Assembly: GCF_009938015.1 (NCBI RefSeq)
Contig: NZ_AP021884.1
Coordinates: 434,001 to 498,000 of the forward strand
Origin: Sulfuriferula plumbiphila
GTDB lineage: Bacteria > Pseudomonadota > Gammaproteobacteria > Burkholderiales > Sulfuriferulaceae
Direction: 5' to 3'
Length of the DNA stretch: 64,000 nt
The position numbers and the translations under genes were made by a program. Shown here piece after piece: positions 50,796 to 60,641 of this stretch. Within the stretch, counting starts at the first letter, position 1, and each line of letters opens with the position of its first letter. Below the pieces are notes generated by a model, which saw only the letters and a program-made list of their open reading frames with translations, did no database searches and was not told the origin of the DNA.

Positions 50796-53366
50796 ATGTT
50801 CGATTCCATTCGCACAGGATTGCTCGATGCCGTCGGCGCCGGTCACGGGAGCAATGGTTTTTTCGGGTTGCGCGGGCGGGACGAATCGCCCGCCGAGCAA
50901 TTCGCCAGTTGGCTGCCCTATTCGGCCTATATCGGCGGCGACGACATCTTCGTCAACCGCGACAACCTCGGCTTCATGCTCGAGGTCATGCCTCAGTCCG
51001 GCGCGGACGAACGCATGGTCGAAGTGCTGATCTCCCTATACGCCACCTGCCCCAAGGGCGCGGGGGTGCAGTTTCACCTGTTCGCGTCGCCGCATGTGCG
51101 CGGCCTGTTGCGCCACTACGCCAATCTGCGCATGGAGGACGAGGACCAGGCCGAGAAGGCCAAGCACTGGGGCCGTCCCGCACGCAACGAAAACCTGTTT
51201 CGCCGGCTCGCGCGCCAACGTGTCGGCCATCTGCTGCACGGCGCGCAAAAGTCGATGACGTCCGGATTCCATTACACCATCCGCGACTTCCGGCTGATGA
51301 TGAGCGTGGCGCTACCGGGCAGTGCCGACGACTTGAACCGGCGCGACGAACTGATCGCGCTGCGCGAGGCCATGTCCACCACCTTGCGTGCAGCCTCGCT
51401 GCCCAACCGTGTCTGCGACGCCGCCGACCTGATCAACTGGTGCTCGCTGTTCACCAACCCGGACCGCATCTCGCGTACCGACACACCCGATCTGCGCTAC
51501 GACGACGGCCGCGAGATCCGTGACCAGATCGTCGATTTCGACACGATCCAGGACGCCTATGCGAACGGGCTGCGCCTGTGGAAGGAAGGCGACTCCAACG
51601 CGCTCGAAGCGCGGTTCTACTCGATCAAATCCTTCCCGGAGCGCTTTGCGCTGTGGCAGATGGGTTCGCTGATCGGCGACCTGATGCAGCCGGCGCTGCA
51701 ATACAACGCCCCGTTCCTGCTGACGATGGGCGTCCACATGCTCGACCCCAACGCGACCAAGACCATGGTGACGGCCAACCACGTCCGGGCGACGCAAAAC
51801 GCCCAGAGCAAGATGGCCGCGGTGATGCCGGACGTCAACAAGAAGCTGAAGGATTGGAATGCCGCCGCCGATGCGATCGATGTCGGCGGCGCGCTGGTCA
51901 GCATGTACCACCAGTTCGCCATTTTCACGCCCCCCGACAAGGCGGTCGCGGTCGAGGAAACCGCCAAGGCGATCTGGCGCGCGCGGGGATTCGAACTCAA
52001 CGCCGACGTGTACATGCACCGCCAAGCGCTGATCGCCAGCTTGCCGATGACGCTGTCCGAACGGTTCCATGGTGATCTCAGGAAGATGCGTCGCGTCACC
52101 CGCAAGACCATGGCCAACGCCATTCACTTAGCGCCCTTGATCGCCGAATGGCGCGGCACGCGCACGCCGACGCTGGTCTTCGGCGGCCGGCGCGGCCAGT
52201 TGATGACGCTGGACCTATACGACAACGATTTAGGCAATTACAACTTCGCGATCATCGGCGCCCCTGGCTCCGGCAAGTCGGTGCTGATGAACGAGATGGC
52301 CTGGTCGTATCGCGCGATCGGCGCCAAGGTCTGGATGCTGGACCTGGGGCGCTCGTTCGAGAAGCTGTGCCGCAAGGCCCGTGGCACCTACATCGAGTTC
52401 CGACCGGACGTCGATATCTGCCTGAACCCGTTCTCGATCGTGCAAGACATCAACGAGGACGTCGACATGCTGGTGCCCGCGATCGCCAAGATGGCATCGA
52501 TGCAGCACACGCTCGAAGAGGTACAGTACAAGGCCATTTCGGCGATGATCTTGAAGCTCTTTCGGGAGTACGGTCGCGACCTCACGGTTACCGGCCTGCG
52601 CGACGCCTTCAAGACAGGCACGATCGAGGAACTCGGCGTGGTCAACGATTCACGCATCCGCGATCTGGCGATCATGCTCAACCCCTATGCCAGGGGCGGC
52701 CAATATGAGCGCTTCTTCGAGGGGCGCAGCAGCATCGATTTCAGCAACGACTTCATCGTCATCGAGAACGAGGAACTCAAGCGCAAGCCCGACCTGCACG
52801 CGGTCGTCAACATTCTGCTGCTGTACCAGATCACTGGTGAGATGTACCTGACGCGCAATCGCAAAAAGGTGCTATTCATCGACGAACTGAAACAGCAGCT
52901 CGGCGATATCGGCGCCGACGACCCGGTCAAGGCAGCCGTGGTCGAAGAAGCTGCACGGCGCGCCCGCAAGTACGGCGGCGCATTGGGCACCGCGACGCAG
53001 AGCGCCGACGACTATTACGGATCGGCGCAGATGGAAGCCGCGTTCAACTGCTCCGACTGGGTCTTCCTGCTGCGGCAAAAAAAAGAATCGATCGAGATGC
53101 TGGACCGCAAAGGCCGGCTGACGATGGATGAATCGAAGAAACGCCTGCTCAATTCGCTGCGCACCGAGCCCGGCGTGTTCTCCGAGCTCTACATCTCCTC
53201 GCCGGTGGGCGAAGGGGTCGCCCGCAACATACTCGATCCGGCGACGCACCTGCTGTTCTCCAACAAGCTGGAAGACAACGCACCGATCGACGAACTGCGC
53301 GCACGAGGCTACAGCATCGATGACGCGATCAGCGAGTTGCTGCGCCAAAGAGGGCATGTGGTATGA
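50796..53366 (+). CDS. traC: TraC, conjugation ATPase (VirB4-like)
   Basis: An 856-residue protein. N-terminal TraC_F domain, then the ATPase: Walker A GAPGSGKS (residues 488-495, K494), Walker B KKVLFIDEL, and the SADDYYGS/NCSDWVFLLRQ region. It powers pilus assembly at the inner membrane. It overlaps the next gene by 4 bases (ATGA) and has a good ribosome site (GGGAGA). Length and motifs are complete, so it is likely active. Confidence 0.95.
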   Translation: MFDSIRTGLLDAVGAGHGSNGFFGLRGRDESPAEQFASWLPYSAYIGGDDIFVNRDNLGFMLEVMPQSGADERMVEVLISLYATCPKGAGVQFHLFASPHVRGLLRHYANLRMEDEDQAEKAKHWGRPARNENLFRRLARQRVGHLLHGAQKSMTSGFHYTIRDFRLMMSVALPGSADDLNRRDELIALREAMSTTLRAASLPNRVCDAADLINWCSLFTNPDRISRTDTPDLRYDDGREIRDQIVDFDTIQDAYANGLRLWKEGDSNALEARFYSIKSFPERFALWQMGSLIGDLMQPALQYNAPFLLTMGVHMLDPNATKTMVTANHVRATQNAQSKMAAVMPDVNKKLKDWNAAADAIDVGGALVSMYHQFAIFTPPDKAVAVEETAKAIWRARGFELNADVYMHRQALIASLPMTLSERFHGDLRKMRRVTRKTMANAIHLAPLIAEWRGTRTPTLVFGGRRGQLMTLDLYDNDLGNYNFAIIGAPGSGKSVLMNEMAWSYRAIGAKVWMLDLGRSFEKLCRKARGTYIEFRPDVDICLNPFSIVQDINEDVDMLVPAIAKMASMQHTLEEVQYKAISAMILKLFREYGRDLTVTGLRDAFKTGTIEELGVVNDSRIRDLAIMLNPYARGGQYERFFEGRSSIDFSNDFIVIENEELKRKPDLHAVVNILLLYQITGEMYLTRNRKKVLFIDELKQQLGDIGADDPVKAAVVEEAARRARKYGGALGTATQSADDYYGSAQMEAAFNCSDWVFLLRQKKESIEMLDRKGRLTMDESKKRLLNSLRTEPGVFSELYISSPVGEGVARNILDPATHLLFSNKLEDNAPIDELRARGYSIDDAISELLRQRGHVV

Positions 53367-53719
53367 AGGTATTCATTGTCCACTTTCTCACGACCGCCTT
53401 CGTCGTGGCGATCGCGCTGCTCGCCTACGACCGCATGGTGGTGCGCCCCGCGCAGCTGATCGGTGTCGTCGATGTCGGCGAGGTGTACCGGCTGAAAGAG
53501 GCCGAGTTCACCCAGATCGTCACCAAGACCACTTCCGAGGACGACCGCCAGAAAGCGCTGCTGATGGCGCGTCAGTTCGCGCAGCGGCTGCCGCTTGCGC
53601 TGGAAGAACTGCCCCGCGACTGCCATTGTCTGGTCATCGTCCGCACGGCGGTGGCCGGCGTCCCACCGAACACTGTCGATCTCACGGCGCTGTTGAAGCG
53701 CAAGGTGGACGCGCCATGA
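53363..53719 (+). CDS. trbI: TrbI-like protein (F-type)
   Basis: A 118-residue protein. One N-terminal helix (about 5-22) and a periplasmic part with QLIGVVDVGEVYRLKEAEFT and CHCLVIVRTAVAGVPPNTVD, the size of F-type TrbI (pilus retraction/assembly factor). It lies between traC and the traF-type peptidase, which matches the F-type order. It overlaps both. Confidence 0.72.
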   Translation: MKVFIVHFLTTAFVVAIALLAYDRMVVRPAQLIGVVDVGEVYRLKEAEFTQIVTKTTSEDDRQKALLMARQFAQRLPLALEELPRDCHCLVIVRTAVAGVPPNTVDLTALLKRKVDAP

Positions 53720-54309
53720 ATACTGATTACTCCACATTGGATCCACGCATTCAGGCTGGTGGACTACCACGTCGGGCGCTCCGGCTCTTCGGCAATTCGC
53801 TGCGTCACGCGCGTGCGCATTGGATTCTCTATACGCCGGTATTTGCCATATGGGGATTCGCGTTCGCACGCGTCTTCATCGATCCGACGCCGCACCTGCC
53901 GATTCTCTTCAACTGGACACCCAGTGTCCCGTACAAAGTCGCGGTCGTGCAATACGGGGGGCAGCAATCGCTCAGGTGTGGCGATTTCGTCGTCTACGCG
54001 TTCGACGGGGAAGCCCAGCGCATTTATCCGGGCCTGCGCGCGCAACCTTTTTTCAAACAAATTCGCGGCGTGCCGGGAGATCGCGTCACGGTCGTCGGCC
54101 GTCAGGTGTTCGTGAATGGCCAGCCGGTGGGCTTCGCGAAGGCATACACCTTCGATCGCCATGCGCTCGACCCGATCGCCGAAACGGTGATCCCGCCCGG
54201 TTACTACTACGTGCAAGGGACCCATCCGGACAGCTTCGACTCGCGCTACCGCGCCAGCGGTCTGGTGCGCGCGAATCAGGTGATCGGCAAGGTCAACCCT
54301 TTGTTCTAG
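53716..54309 (+). CDS. TraF-type S26 signal peptidase
   Basis: A 197-residue protein. One N-terminal helix (about 36-52), then TPSVPYKVAVVQYGG with the Ser of the S-x-P nucleophile box and FFKQIRGVPGDRVTV with the catalytic Lys. GYYYVQGTHPDSFDSRY is the typical S26 closing region. It processes pilin or other conjugation proteins. The open frame reaches back to 53128, but ATG 53716 overlapping the TrbI stop is the natural start. Confidence 0.88.
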   Translation: MNTDYSTLDPRIQAGGLPRRALRLFGNSLRHARAHWILYTPVFAIWGFAFARVFIDPTPHLPILFNWTPSVPYKVAVVQYGGQQSLRCGDFVVYAFDGEAQRIYPGLRAQPFFKQIRGVPGDRVTVVGRQVFVNGQPVGFAKAYTFDRHALDPIAETVIPPGYYYVQGTHPDSFDSRYRASGLVRANQVIGKVNPLF

Positions 54310-54320
54310 CGGAGACGATC

Positions 54321-54659
54321 ATGCGCAGAACCTTTCTTCTGATGGTGATGTTCTTCTCAGCCGGGGCTGCGCCGGCCCAGCGCGAGACGCCCACACCGCT
54401 GAAAGACGATGTGCCGCTGGATGCCTATCTGGACGCGCTGGCGCAGATCTCGCCGGCGGCACGCGAGGGAGCCTCCACCTACCTGGATGCTTTTCGGCGT
54501 CGCTGTGGCCGCCCGCTCAGGACGGTCGAACTGCGCCAAGCCATCGCCGACGGCGCGGGCGATCCCGTGTTGATGGCGATGATGCGCGCCGCCTTCCAGC
54601 GCGACCCGGCGACGCTGCAACACCTGTCCGACTCCGTTTCGTGCGTGCGGGGGAAATGA
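54321..54659 (+). CDS. Hypothetical secreted protein of the conjugation operon
   Basis: A 112-residue protein with a signal peptide (LLMVMFFSAGAAPAQ, cleavage near PAQ). The mature part is helical, with two Cys (RRRCGRPLRT, SVSCVRGK), which may form a disulfide. ATG 54321 has GGAGACGATC in front. Three bases separate it from traW. No family is recognised. Confidence 0.62.
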   Translation: MRRTFLLMVMFFSAGAAPAQRETPTPLKDDVPLDAYLDALAQISPAAREGASTYLDAFRRRCGRPLRTVELRQAIADGAGDPVLMAMMRAAFQRDPATLQHLSDSVSCVRGK

Positions 54660-54662
54660 GCC

Positions 54663-55292
54663 ATGTTACGTCGCATCGTCCTGTACCTGATCGCCGTCAC
54701 GCTGGTCATCCCAGGCCTTGCACGCGCGAGCGACCTTGGCACAATCGGGCCGGTCTATCCGATCCAGGAGCCGCACCTGCTCGATTTCATCCGGCAGCGC
54801 CTGCAGGAGAAGGAACGCAGCGGCGAACTGAAGAAACTTGAAGAACAGGCACGCGCGCGCGGCATCGATGCCGTCACCCATCCGCAACCGGTCGCGGGCA
54901 TCAAGTTGGCGGAAACGGCCCGTACCTTCTATTTCGACCCGACATTCACGCTGGACCGGAACGTCCTCGACGACAAGGGCAAGCTGTTGTTTCCCGCCGG
55001 CACGCGCAAGAACCCGCTCGAAATCGTCGCGCTGTCCAAGCACCTGCTATTTTTCGACGCGCGCGACAAACGCCAGGTGACGCGGGCGCGCGAGCTGATC
55101 GCCTTCTACCGGGGCCGCGTCAAGCCAATCCTGGTCGGCGGTTCCTACCTCGACCTGATGAAGTCGTGGCGTGCGCCGGTGTACTACGACCAGCAAGGCG
55201 TACTGACGCATCGCCTCGGCATCACGCAAGTGCCCGCGATCGTCTCGCAGGAAGGCCTGCGTCTTCGTATCGATGAACTGGTGCTGCAATGA
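54663..55292 (+). CDS. traW: TraW, F-type pilus assembly protein
   Basis: A 209-residue protein with a signal peptide (cleavage near ARA-SDLG). TIGPVYPIQEPHLLDFIRQR is the typical TraW front, followed by TRKNPLEIVALSKHLLFFDA and a thioredoxin-like end with ITQVPAIVSQEG. Periplasmic; works with TraU and TrbC in pilus assembly. It overlaps traU (ATGA). Confidence 0.9.
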   Translation: MLRRIVLYLIAVTLVIPGLARASDLGTIGPVYPIQEPHLLDFIRQRLQEKERSGELKKLEEQARARGIDAVTHPQPVAGIKLAETARTFYFDPTFTLDRNVLDDKGKLLFPAGTRKNPLEIVALSKHLLFFDARDKRQVTRARELIAFYRGRVKPILVGGSYLDLMKSWRAPVYYDQQGVLTHRLGITQVPAIVSQEGLRLRIDELVLQ

Positions 55293-56302
55293 AAACACTC
55301 ACCCGTCTTTTTCTCGCCCTGACTTTGGTCATTCCGTTCGGTGCCGCACACGCTGCCGGCGCGGCCACCTGCACCGGCAAATTCCCGAACCCGATCACGG
55401 ATATCTGCTGGAGCTGCATCCTGCCGATCAGCATCGGCAGCGTGCGGGTAGCGAATTTCGGCGGCCAGGAAGACATCGACAACCCGGGGAGCCCAGTGTG
55501 TAGCTGCGGTGTGAATCCCACTATCGGCCTGTCGATCGGTTTCTGGGAGCCCGCGCGCCATGTCGAGGTGGTGCGCAAGCCGTTCTGCCTGGTGTCGCTT
55601 GGCGGGATCGATCTCGATCCCGGCATCCCGGCACCGGAGGCGGCCCGCTTCACCCGGCCCGAGAGCGATGGCGACGGGGGCAGCTTCTACCAGGCGCACT
55701 TTTACGTGAACCCGGTCATGTACTGGCTGGACGTGGTCACCGATTTCCCTTGCCTCGAGCACGGTTCCTTCGATGTGGCCTACCTGACCGAGGTCGATCC
55801 GTTGTGGAACGACGACGAACTGACGCTGATTCTGAACCCGGATGCCGTGTTGTTCGCCAATCCGGTCGCCATTGCCGCCTGCGCCGCCGATTGCGTCGCC
55901 GCTTCCGTCGGCTTCGGTATCCGCGAAATGTTCTGGTGCGCCGGCTGCCAGGGCGGCATCTATCCCCTCGATGGTCAGGTGCCCTACCACATGGGCGGCG
56001 TGCGCACCGCGGCGCTGATGGCGCAACGACTGACAGCCAAGATGCACCGCGAACTGATCGCCTGGGGCTGGCACGGCAAGGCCGGCCTGTGCGGCCCTTA
56101 CTTCCTGCCGGTAATGGACAAGACCGCCTACAAGACTCAGTTGACCTATCCCATTCCCAACACCGACAAGACCGACGGCAAATGCTGCCAGCCCTTCGGC
56201 CGCACGACCGTGCTGTGGGGTGCGGGCAAGGAATATCCGGTCCGCGGCGAAGACTTCGCTTTCATGCTCTTCAGGAAAAGGAACTGCTGTGTCGGCTACT
56301 GA
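55289..56302 (+). CDS. traU: TraU, F-type DNA transfer/pilus assembly protein
   Basis: A 337-residue protein with a signal peptide (cleavage near HAA-GAAT). Cys-rich: CTGKFPNPITDICWSCILPI, then VCSCGVNPTIGLSIGFWEPA and FWCAGCQGGIYPLDG, the typical TraU blocks. Many Cys will form disulfides, which explains the DsbC- and TraF-like genes. It overlaps trbC by 14 bases. Confidence 0.93.
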   Translation: MKTLTRLFLALTLVIPFGAAHAAGAATCTGKFPNPITDICWSCILPISIGSVRVANFGGQEDIDNPGSPVCSCGVNPTIGLSIGFWEPARHVEVVRKPFCLVSLGGIDLDPGIPAPEAARFTRPESDGDGGSFYQAHFYVNPVMYWLDVVTDFPCLEHGSFDVAYLTEVDPLWNDDELTLILNPDAVLFANPVAIAACAADCVAASVGFGIREMFWCAGCQGGIYPLDGQVPYHMGGVRTAALMAQRLTAKMHRELIAWGWHGKAGLCGPYFLPVMDKTAYKTQLTYPIPNTDKTDGKCCQPFGRTTVLWGAGKEYPVRGEDFAFMLFRKRNCCVGY

Positions 56303-57053
56303 GATCACCCGCACCTTTGGCCGGGCAACTGGCCTCATCGCTGTGCTATTTCTGCTGTCGATGCGGGCGGCGCTCGCGCAATCGTCTGCCACCGTGACCG
56401 ACGCGGACATCGAGCGTGCAAAACGCTCCCAGCCGATAGTCACCGAGCAGGACATCGAACACGCGCAGAAGAAATACCGCATGCCGGCCGAGGCCGAGTT
56501 GCGCAGCGTGCCGGTGCCATCCACGCCGAACGTCGATGCATTGCCGCAGCCGAAGGCGACGAAGCCGCTCGACCTCGAAGCCATCGCCAAAGGCTATGCA
56601 GCCAGCACCGACCGGATCGCGCAGGCCCAGGGCCTGGTTTCCGGCCCCGGACTGCTGGTGTTCGTGAGCTTCTCGATGCCGGAAGCGACGCTCAAGCGCT
56701 TGGTCGAGCAGGCCGCGCGCGCCAAGGCTTCGCTCGTGCTGCGCGGCTTCGTCAACGGGTCGCTGCAGGAAACGGTGTTGCACGTGCAACGGCTGATCGG
56801 CAACCGCGACGTCGCCTTCCAGATCGACCCGCAAGCCTTCGACCGCTTCGCCATCAACAAAACGCCGAGCTTCGTGCTGGTACGCGACGGCGCGCAGGCA
56901 AAAGATTGTGCCAGCGGCCAGTGCTTCGCCGCCGATGCCTTTGTCACGACCGCCGGCGACGTCAGCCTCGATTACGCGCTCGAAAACATCCAGCGCATGG
57001 CGCCCAAGTTCGCGGGGGATGCTGCGGGCTTCCTGAACAGAATCCGGAGATAG
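56289..57053 (+). CDS. trbC: TrbC, F-type pilin assembly protein
   Basis: A 254-residue protein with a signal peptide (cleavage near ALA-QSSA). GLLVFVSFSMPEATLKRLVE and GFVNGSLQETVLHVQRLIG form a thioredoxin-like fold with a TrbC-type end (FAINKTPSFVLVRDG). GTG 56289 is the most likely start, with AGGAAAAGG in front, overlapping traU; the ATG at 56220 lies deep in traU. Confidence 0.88.
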   Translation: MSATEITRTFGRATGLIAVLFLLSMRAALAQSSATVTDADIERAKRSQPIVTEQDIEHAQKKYRMPAEAELRSVPVPSTPNVDALPQPKATKPLDLEAIAKGYAASTDRIAQAQGLVSGPGLLVFVSFSMPEATLKRLVEQAARAKASLVLRGFVNGSLQETVLHVQRLIGNRDVAFQIDPQAFDRFAINKTPSFVLVRDGAQAKDCASGQCFAADAFVTTAGDVSLDYALENIQRMAPKFAGDAAGFLNRIRR

Positions 57054-57055
57054 CG

Positions 57056-59374
57056 ATGCGTAAGCTCATTACCTGGTTCACGCTGATCTGCTTCGTGACG
57101 ACTCAGACCGGTGCCGTCGCCGGTCCCTTTGATGAAGGGATCGCGGCCGGCCAGGCCGCCAATCCCCTCATTCGCGGCAACATCGATGCACCGAGCGCGT
57201 CCACCACCGTGCCGGACTATACGACCACGCCGCCGGAATCGGCCTACTACGGGCAGACCAACCTGGCCAGCCAGGCCGATGCCCGGCTGGCCAGTTGTGC
57301 GACGATGCCGAACGACCCGGTGTGCCAGGCACAGCGTGGCGCCGTGTCCTCCGCCAACACCCCACGGCCGGCAGTGTCGCCCTACGATCCCTCAGTCGCC
57401 GGTGCTCGTGACATTGCGCGCAACCCCTCGTCCGTCCTTGGGAGTCTTTCCGCCTACTACACCGGTTGCAGTACGTCCGACATCACCACGCCTTCGGGCA
57501 CCACCACGAAAATCTGCAACCGCTATGCCGGCGTCGGCAATTACTCATGCCGGCGGGATCTCAGCGTCGAAGTGAACCTCGTGCCCAGTTGCGCCGAGGG
57601 CACCTGGTTTGCCCAGGGCGTCGCCGACCGGAACGGGGCGGATCACATGTATGCCCAGGCCCAGTGCCGGATTCGAGCCGATGGTAAACAGCACTTCCGG
57701 TTTTACGCGGCGGGGGGCATGGGCGCGTGCATCGGCTGGCAGGCGCTGGACCTGCCGACCGCGCCCTCGACCGAGGCATCCTTCGTCATCGACCTCTCGC
57801 CGCATTGGCAGGGCCACTGCTGGAGCCCCTTCAAGGTGGTGGTGATGCCAGGTTCCGGGTGTGTCAGCGGCAACTGCAATTACAACTTCCAGTTCGGCAC
57901 GCCGGTCTACGCCTGTCCGTCCGGCAACGTTCGGGGCGATCAGTTGACCGGGTTGGGCGGAAGCGATGCCCCGGGTCCGGCCGATCAGTGCTTCACGCTT
58001 TCCCCGCCGGACATATGGGGATCCTGCGCGGGCGGCGCGCAAGGGGCCACCGACCAGAACGGATCCTTCCAGTGCGCGCTGGCGTCCGGTGCGGTCACCC
58101 TGATCGGCGCATCCGGCTGGAGTATCCCCTTGTCCTTCACCCAGCCCACGATGAACCACACCGAGACCGACGTGTGGGATGACAAATGCCCGGTACTCGG
58201 TGCCGGTGGGCGCTGCACGGCCACCCTGGCCGATCGCTGCGTCGACGGGCCATCGACGAAGAATATCGGCGGCCGTGCGGTGACGCGCGCCTGCTGGTCC
58301 TACGAGCGCGGCCTGTCATGCACCTCGGGCGCACCGGTAAATGAATGCGCTCCGCTGGCCAGCGCTGGATGCGCGCCGACCGGCAGCGTATGCAAACAGA
58401 TGAACGCCGCCACCGGCGTGTGCGAGGTCTACCAGGATACGTACAGCTGCCCGACCAGCCCTGAGACCACCACCACGGCATCCAACTGCCCGGCGAACGT
58501 CTTCTGCCTCGGCTCGAGTTGCTTCAACACCAGTTACACCAACGACGCCGACTTCGCCCGCAGCATGTCGATGATGGAAGCCGCACGTGAGGCAGGCGTC
58601 TACCTGGACACCAACAATATGCAGGTATTCAAGGGCGAGGCGAACAGCTGCCGCGACCGGCTCCTGAAGAACTGCTGCTATTCCGATTCAGCGGGTGCCG
58701 GCATGACCAACCAGAGCCTGTTCGGTGTCGGCTCGCGGCTGGTCTATGACGTCCTGATGAATGCCGAGAACCGCGAGTTTCTGTACCAGGGGGTTTCGGC
58801 CCTGCTTACCAGCGGCGGTTTCAGCGGTTCCTTCACCACCTACGGCGTGACGGTCGCCGTCAACGGCACTGCGCTGCCCGCCGGCTCGGTCGTGCTCGCA
58901 TCCGAAGGCAATATCGTCGTGGCCGTCGACCCGTGGACGCTGGCCATCGCCGTCGTGATTTACATCGTCATGTCGATGACGTCGTGCAACGAGGAAGAGG
59001 GGAAGCTCGCGATGAAGGAAGGCGCGGGCTTGTGCCACAGCATCGGCACCTATTGCTCGTCCTGTATCCGCATCCTGGGCCATTGCGTGTCGTGCATCGA
59101 GCACACCACCGGCAAGTGCTGCTTCAACAGCCGCCTGTCCCGCATCGTCAACGAACAGGGCCGCACACAGGTCGGCAAGGGCTGGGGCAGCGGCGAGAGC
59201 CCCGACTGCTCCGGCTTCACCATCGCACAACTGCAGTCGTTGGATTTCGCCGCGATGGATCTGAGCGAGTTCTACGCGTCGATCGTGCCCAACCTGCCTA
59301 ATGTGAACGCCATCCAGAGCAACAACGCCGGACGCATCTCTAACTGCTACTACGGACAAGGACGCTGCCAATGA
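57056..59374 (+). CDS. traN: TraN, Cys-rich mating-pair stabilisation protein
   Basis: A 772-residue protein with a signal peptide (cleavage near AVA-GPFD). It is very rich in Cys, with blocks RDRLLKNCCYSD and CSSCIRILGHCVSCIEHTTG near the C-terminus, typical of TraN in the outer membrane, where it contacts the recipient cell. A short hydrophobic segment (LAIAVVIYIVMSMTSC) lies near residue 640. It starts at ATG 57056, just after trbC. Its many disulfides agree with the DsbC-like gene. Confidence 0.9.
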   Translation: MRKLITWFTLICFVTTQTGAVAGPFDEGIAAGQAANPLIRGNIDAPSASTTVPDYTTTPPESAYYGQTNLASQADARLASCATMPNDPVCQAQRGAVSSANTPRPAVSPYDPSVAGARDIARNPSSVLGSLSAYYTGCSTSDITTPSGTTTKICNRYAGVGNYSCRRDLSVEVNLVPSCAEGTWFAQGVADRNGADHMYAQAQCRIRADGKQHFRFYAAGGMGACIGWQALDLPTAPSTEASFVIDLSPHWQGHCWSPFKVVVMPGSGCVSGNCNYNFQFGTPVYACPSGNVRGDQLTGLGGSDAPGPADQCFTLSPPDIWGSCAGGAQGATDQNGSFQCALASGAVTLIGASGWSIPLSFTQPTMNHTETDVWDDKCPVLGAGGRCTATLADRCVDGPSTKNIGGRAVTRACWSYERGLSCTSGAPVNECAPLASAGCAPTGSVCKQMNAATGVCEVYQDTYSCPTSPETTTTASNCPANVFCLGSSCFNTSYTNDADFARSMSMMEAAREAGVYLDTNNMQVFKGEANSCRDRLLKNCCYSDSAGAGMTNQSLFGVGSRLVYDVLMNAENREFLYQGVSALLTSGGFSGSFTTYGVTVAVNGTALPAGSVVLASEGNIVVAVDPWTLAIAVVIYIVMSMTSCNEEEGKLAMKEGAGLCHSIGTYCSSCIRILGHCVSCIEHTTGKCCFNSRLSRIVNEQGRTQVGKGWGSGESPDCSGFTIAQLQSLDFAAMDLSEFYASIVPNLPNVNAIQSNNAGRISNCYYGQGRCQ

Positions 59375-59745
59375 AAACTATCCCGATCGTATTCCTGTTT
59401 ACGGCATGGTCCACCTTCACCCAGGCGCAAGCCGCTGAGCGCACGCCCGTAGCGGATGCACGTCCATTGATGATCGCCGCGATCGACTCGCCCGCAGGCG
59501 TTGCGCACGGCGTCCTGGCAGGCGACATGGCTGATGCCATCACTCGACGCTTCAAGGCGACGTCGCCGATCTATATCGATGTCTCGACGGAACGCCGCTA
59601 CGCGCAATCCGGCTGCAGCCGGCTCAAGGTGGTGTTCTGGCAGGAGGGCGTGCTACTGCCGGGCGCTCCAGCGCCGAGAAAGCAAACCATCGAAATGGGC
59701 ATCAATTATTGCCGCGACGGCCTGCCGCCGAAATCGCTGTTGTGA
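59371..59745 (+). CDS. Hypothetical secreted protein in the conjugation operon
   Basis: A 124-residue protein with a signal peptide (cleavage near AQA-AERT). Two Cys (SGCSRLKV, INYCRDG) may pair. It overlaps traN (ATGA). VVFWQEGVLLPGAPAPRKQT and EMGINYCRDG resemble small periplasmic accessory proteins of mobile elements, but no named family is recognised. Confidence 0.6.
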   Translation: MKTIPIVFLFTAWSTFTQAQAAERTPVADARPLMIAAIDSPAGVAHGVLAGDMADAITRRFKATSPIYIDVSTERRYAQSGCSRLKVVFWQEGVLLPGAPAPRKQTIEMGINYCRDGLPPKSLL

Positions 59746-59755
59746 AGGATCAGAG

Positions 59756-60631
59756 ATGAAGCGCTCCCTGTCAAAGCTCACCCTGCTCCTATTCGCACCA
59801 TTGCTGCTGCCGCTTGCCTCTTTTGCACAGGATCAAGCCGGAAAGGTGACAGTAACGGTGGCGGCGCCCGGTTACTGGTCCGATAGCTGGCGAGGCTGGC
59901 ATTTCTATGAAGAACCCGCACCGGACGACGAAGCCGTCCCACCGCCCAAGGCCATTACCGCTCCTTCGTCCCCGGCAACAACGCTGCCACCGAAAGCCCC
60001 TGAACTCGTCCAGTTCGAACGTTTGCAAAAGACGCTCGAGGAATACCGGAATATCGCCATCATCAAACCGACCGAGGTGAATGTGCGCCGCTACATGGAA
60101 CTCGAAGCCAAGGTTGTCGCCCAGGCATCCTATTTCGCCGACGTGGCGCAACGCGTCGCATGGGCCACGCCAGAACTGGATCCGACGCTCCAGGGGCGTC
60201 CGGTCAACGCGAAGGCGCTCGAAGTGTTCGAGCAGGAGCAACTGACGTCGCGCTCCCGATCCATTGCCGAACTGGGCAAGGATCACGTGCTGTTCTTTTT
60301 TTTCCGCGGCGACTGCCCGTACTGCCACGCCTTCGCTCCGACGCTGGAGGCTTTCCAAGCCCGTCACGGCATCAACGTCGTGGCGATCAGTGTCGATGGT
60401 GGCCCGATGCCGGGTTTCCCGAATGCCAGACCCGACAACGGAATCGCGCGCACCCTGAACGTGACGCAGGTGCCGGCCGTCTTCCTGGCGCAACCTTATA
60501 CCGGAAAGATCACGCCGATCGGTTTCGGCGTGCTGTCCGAGTCCCAGTTGATCGAGCGGATATCCATCGTCTCCACGCCCTCCGCCGAGGCGATGGTTCC
60601 AAGTGCGAGCAAGCATGTTGTCCTTCGATAG
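59756..60631 (+). CDS. traF: TraF, F-type thioredoxin-like pilus assembly protein
   Basis: A 291-residue protein with a signal peptide (cleavage near SFA-QDQA). The front has WSDSWRGWHFYEEP, typical of F-type TraF. The C-terminal thioredoxin fold has FFFFRGDCPYCHAFAPTLEA (CPYC active site) and a cis-Pro in VTQVPAVFLAQP. Unlike F-plasmid TraF, the CxxC is kept, so it may be redox-active. The start at 59756 has AAGGATCAGAG in front. Confidence 0.9.
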   Translation: MKRSLSKLTLLLFAPLLLPLASFAQDQAGKVTVTVAAPGYWSDSWRGWHFYEEPAPDDEAVPPPKAITAPSSPATTLPPKAPELVQFERLQKTLEEYRNIAIIKPTEVNVRRYMELEAKVVAQASYFADVAQRVAWATPELDPTLQGRPVNAKALEVFEQEQLTSRSRSIAELGKDHVLFFFFRGDCPYCHAFAPTLEAFQARHGINVVAISVDGGPMPGFPNARPDNGIARTLNVTQVPAVFLAQPYTGKITPIGFGVLSESQLIERISIVSTPSAEAMVPSASKHVVLR

Positions 60632-60641
60632 GAGCATTGCC

